This document shows, piece after piece, positions 7,421 to 9,571 of a stretch of 9,571 nt of DNA; within the stretch, counting starts at the first letter, position 1, and each line of letters starts with the position of its first letter. A model generated the notes under the pieces. That model did no database searches, had not been told where the DNA came from, and saw nothing but the letters and a program-made list of their open reading frames with translations. The position numbers were made by a program, and so were the translations under genes. This stretch comes from Nitrospiraceae bacterium UBA6898 (lineage in GTDB: Bacteria > Nitrospirota > Thermodesulfovibrionia > Thermodesulfovibrionales > UBA6898). Where the stretch lies: NCBI GenBank assembly GCA_002448975.1, contig DKBO01000051.1:1-9571 (forward strand). Reading direction: 5' to 3'.

Positions 7421-8437
7421 ATGACAGCGCGTGCGGGCATCAAGTCCTCAGGGGTTCCTGTCACGTTCATCGGCAATAAGGTCTTCGTCGGCTTTTCTGA
7501 ACAGGAAAGAACAGCGATCAGCGCAGCGGTCAACGCCTGTTTCCTGCAGCCATGCATTGATCCCATAGAATGGCTTGACCGTCCCCTTGTTCAGGATGTG
7601 CAGAAGTCCATGGACCTGCCGCTGATCGGAACGGTCGATCCGGCCCTGGTCTCGCTGCCGATGATCACGGTAGTCCTTGGCGGATTGGACAGCTTCAACC
7701 CCTGCGCCTTTTTTGTTCTCTTCTTTCTGCTGAGCCTCCTGGTCCATGCACGCTCACGCCCCCGGATGCTGCTCATCGGAGGAACCTTTGTTTTCTTCTC
7801 CGGATGCCTCTATTTTCTTTTTATGGCTGCCTGGCTCAACCTCTTCCTGCTGGCCGGGACTCTCAGGACGATCACCATAGCTGCCGGTTCTGTCGCTCTT
7901 GTTGTCTCGTTCATCAACATCAAGGATTTCTTCCTGTTCGGAAAAGGGATTTCCCTGTCCATACCGGAAAACGCAAAACCCCGGCTCTACGAGAGGATGA
8001 GGAGGCTTGTCACGTCCGCATCTCTCGTATCCGTGCTCGCCGGGACTGTTGTCCTCGCCGTAGCGGCCAATACCTACGAACTCCTCTGCACTGCAGGGTT
8101 CCCGATGGTCTTCACCAGGATATTGACGCTTCATCGTCTCCCTGCCCCGACCTATTATCTCTACCTCGCCCTCTACAACGTCGTATATGTCATCCCACTT
8201 GCGGCAATCGTCATCATGTTCACGGTCACGCTCGGCGCACGTAAGCTGACCGCGTGGGAAGGTCGAAAGCTGAAGCTGGTCTCGGGCATCATGATGTTGC
8301 TCCTCGGTATGGCACTGCTGGTGCGGCCGGCAATACTGAACAACATCTTTGCTGCTGCAGGCATGCTTGCCGCTGCCCTAATCACGTCGTGGGGAATAAT
8401 CTCCTTCTTCGGATGGACAGTCGCTCCTGATGCGTAG
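7421..8437 (+). CDS. CcdA-like membrane thiol transporter with a truncated glutaredoxin-like N-terminus
   Basis: Of its 338 residues, 1-45 match only the second half of a glutaredoxin fold: GVPVTFIGNKVFVGFSEQ (11-28), with the cis-Pro loop and the next strand. The catalytic CxxC half and any signal peptide are missing. Cys40 and Cys45 follow. Residues about 76-330 hold six to seven membrane segments resembling the CcdA/DsbD-beta family, with a likely reactive cysteine in each half: NPC at 93-95 (Cys95) and LLCTAGFP at 221-228 (Cys223). The expected role is carrying electrons across the membrane to an extracytoplasmic thiol protein. The ATG at 7421 has no good ribosome-binding site. The same frame is open back to the yyaL stop with plausible glutaredoxin-like residues (NRANAGFFGQ), but contains no other start codon. 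The gene is probably 5'-truncated, or its first exon-like half was lost by deletion. The membrane part looks intact. Confidence 0.8.
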   Translation: MTARAGIKSSGVPVTFIGNKVFVGFSEQERTAISAAVNACFLQPCIDPIEWLDRPLVQDVQKSMDLPLIGTVDPALVSLPMITVVLGGLDSFNPCAFFVLFFLLSLLVHARSRPRMLLIGGTFVFFSGCLYFLFMAAWLNLFLLAGTLRTITIAAGSVALVVSFINIKDFFLFGKGISLSIPENAKPRLYERMRRLVTSASLVSVLAGTVVLAVAANTYELLCTAGFPMVFTRILTLHRLPAPTYYLYLALYNVVYVIPLAAIVIMFTVTLGARKLTAWEGRKLKLVSGIMMLLLGMALLVRPAILNNIFAAAGMLAAALITSWGIISFFGWTVAPDA

Positions 8438-8462
8438 TCCTTTATGAAGCCTGCCGGGCATA

Positions 8463-8471
8463 TGCTATAAT
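8463..8471 (+). promoter_or_regulatory. Extended -10 promoter (TGCTATAAT)
   Basis: A perfect TATAAT (8466-8471) is preceded by TGC, forming an extended -10. No good -35 exists at the right distance, which extended -10 promoters tolerate. Transcription would begin near A8477, only about 4 nt before ATG 8481. It would drive the small membrane-protein locus and the CHASE2 gene. Confidence 0.5.
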
Positions 8472-8480
8472 GAGAGACCC

Positions 8481-8788
8481 ATGGGACAGGACCTGGCTGA
8501 TCTGACAGGACGCATTCGCAGGATACTGGTAACAACGGCTATGGTCGTTTGGGCACCAATCATTCTCGAACTGCTCCGGACGGTCAGCAGTTTCCTGAAA
8601 AACAGAATTTCGTCCTTGCGCCATTTCCTGCCATCGGCATCATTGCCGGGTTCAGGGGTCTCCTCCTGCTAGAGGCACAGACGTCGTTCATGCAGGTCTT
8701 CCTGAGTACCGGTATCGTCATAATCCTGACAGTCACCTGTTACCTGTTGGTAACGACTCAAAGACTGAGCAGTAACATGCTTCCGTAA
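8481..8788 (+). pseudogene. Apparently frameshifted small membrane protein (about 102 residues if restored)
   Basis: Two frames share this locus. The first starts at ATG 8481, just behind the extended -10, and gives a hydrophobic helix (about residues 14-38) before it stops at 8672. The second, shifted by -1, runs to TAA 8788 and encodes two hydrophobic stretches (around PAIGIIAGFRGLLLL and STGIVIILTVTCYLLV). Third-position G/C is higher in the first frame up to about 8597 and in the second frame after it. Adding one A in the GAAAAAC run (8597-8603) would join them into one protein with about three membrane helices. Alternatives are a sequencing error, programmed -1 slippage (the run is not a canonical slippery site), or a real TTG-started 79-residue protein from 8549. 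I do not recognise the family. The stop lies 3 nt before the CHASE2 start. Confidence 0.4.
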
Positions 8789-8791
8789 TTC

Positions 8792-9571
8792 ATGTCTGCC
8801 AGCCCATGCAGAAAGGTCGCCCTGCTCTCTGTTTTGGCATTCGGTATCTCTGCCCTGCTCTTCCTCTCCGGCCTCCTGGATACTTTTGAGCTCAAGGCAT
8901 ATGATTATCTGTCACGTCATCTCAATCCCCGATCTGCATCCGACCAAATCGTTATCGTTGCTATCGACCAGAAAAGCATCTCGGCGCTCGCCGGCCAGGG
9001 CATCTCCTGGCCATGGCCCCGTCAGGTCTATGCTCCGCTGCTCGAACATCTCTCCGAAGCAGACGCGGTATTCATGGACCTTCTTTTCACCGAAGATTCC
9101 TCGTACGGCGTGGCGGATGACACTGTTTTCGCGGAAGCGATGCAGAATGCCGGCAATGTCTATCTGCCGCTGTTGCTGACCGATACACGGGAGGCGCTCA
9201 GCAGCCATGATGCTGAGCTTGCGCAGGAGATCAGCGTGGACGGACCGATCGCCTCCGGGATTTCGTCCCGCTCCCTTATCGCTCCGCTCGAACGGTTCAG
9301 CTCCGCGTCCGCCGGTCTGGGCAATGTAATGATACGGCCGGACGAAGATGGCATCTACCGAAGGACACCCCTCTTCTTTCAGGCAGCTGAATATACAATA
9401 CCCCACTTCGTCCTTCCCTATCTTCTCGGAAAGAAACTCGTTACGGTGCACGATAACAGGGCATACACCTCCGGAAGGGAAATTCCTCTTTCCGGGGGCA
9501 TGATGCTCCTGAGGTATTCTCGCGATGCATATCCGTTCCGAACAATCTCTGCCGCTGATATTATCCAGTCG
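8792..9571 (+). CDS. CHASE2-domain sensor protein (N-terminal 260 residues; cut by window end)
   Basis: The frame is open from ATG 8792 to the last base. After a short basic start, a signal anchor or membrane segment spans residues about 9-28. An extracytoplasmic CHASE2 sensor domain follows, with LLDTFELKAYDYLSR (28-42), IVIVAIDQKSI (53-63), WPWPR (73-77), FMDLLFTED (94-102), GLGNV (175-179) and PDEDGIYRRTPLFF (183-196). In known CHASE2 proteins this domain is followed by about three membrane helices and a cytoplasmic output, most often an adenylate/guanylate cyclase, and otherwise a histidine kinase, GGDEF/EAL or Ser/Thr kinase. The output here lies outside the window. The ligand is unknown. 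There is no clear ribosome-binding site; the preceding frame stops 3 nt upstream, so translational coupling is likely. Confidence 0.88.
   Translation, partial: MSASPCRKVALLSVLAFGISALLFLSGLLDTFELKAYDYLSRHLNPRSASDQIVIVAIDQKSISALAGQGISWPWPRQVYAPLLEHLSEADAVFMDLLFTEDSSYGVADDTVFAEAMQNAGNVYLPLLLTDTREALSSHDAELAQEISVDGPIASGISSRSLIAPLERFSSASAGLGNVMIRPDEDGIYRRTPLFFQAAEYTIPHFVLPYLLGKKLVTVHDNRAYTSGREIPLSGGMMLLRYSRDAYPFRTISAADIIQS

Noticed and set aside
8597..8603. GAAAAAC as a programmed -1 frameshift site
   Set aside because: It lacks the X XXY YYZ pattern of efficient slippery sites, and I see no clear stimulatory hairpin or internal Shine-Dalgarno; a mutation or sequence error is the simpler reading.
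8886..9451. Frames on both strands within the CHASE2 gene (97 and 179 codons)
   Set aside because: They overlap the CHASE2 coding frame, which carries a run of family motifs and stays open to the window end.

Overview
This is a bacterial chromosomal window of moderate GC content with densely packed genes. Typical features are GTG, TTG and ATG starts, G/C-rich third codon positions and sigma70-type promoters. A DHH-CBS-tRNA nucleotidyltransferase fusion, a CcdA-like redox protein, a YyaL protein and abundant cyclic-nucleotide-type signalling domains together resemble Nitrospirota/Thermodesulfovibrionia or deltaproteobacterial genomes. That placement is an inference from gene content, not a demonstrated taxonomy. 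I saw no rRNA, tRNA, CRISPR array, IS element or attachment site.

Left part (1-4271, + strand): the 3' tail of an unidentified gene is followed by a near-consensus promoter. It drives a diguanylate cyclase (degenerate receiver, GAF, GGDEF). After 42 nt comes an 873-residue fusion of a DHH/DHHA1 phosphoesterase, two CBS domains and a class II tRNA nucleotidyltransferase/poly(A) polymerase. The two genes are probably co-transcribed.

Middle (4268-4967): a MarC-family membrane protein runs on the - strand and overlaps the end of the nucleotidyltransferase gene tail to tail by 4 bp. Its promoter lies so close to the ATG that the mRNA should be leaderless. The -35 element sits in one arm of an 18-bp inverted repeat, and the other arm is a -35-like hexamer facing the + strand genes.

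Right part (4968-9571, + strand): a small helical protein of unknown function (TTG start) is followed by a YyaL/SPATA20-type protein (thioredoxin-like CHWC domain plus a predicted alpha/alpha barrel). Next comes a CcdA-like membrane thiol transporter carrying only the C-terminal half of a glutaredoxin-like domain. It lies in the same frame as yyaL, separated by one TGA and an open 39-nt stretch. These look like a thiol-redox group. A new extended -10 promoter then precedes a small membrane-protein locus that appears frameshifted. Three nucleotides later begins a CHASE2-domain sensor protein that runs off the window.

The points most worth a second look are the missing CxxC half of the glutaredoxin-CcdA protein, the triple-fusion tRNA enzyme behind a diguanylate cyclase, the palindromic divergent promoter with a leaderless marC-like gene, and the apparent frameshift in front of the CHASE2 gene.
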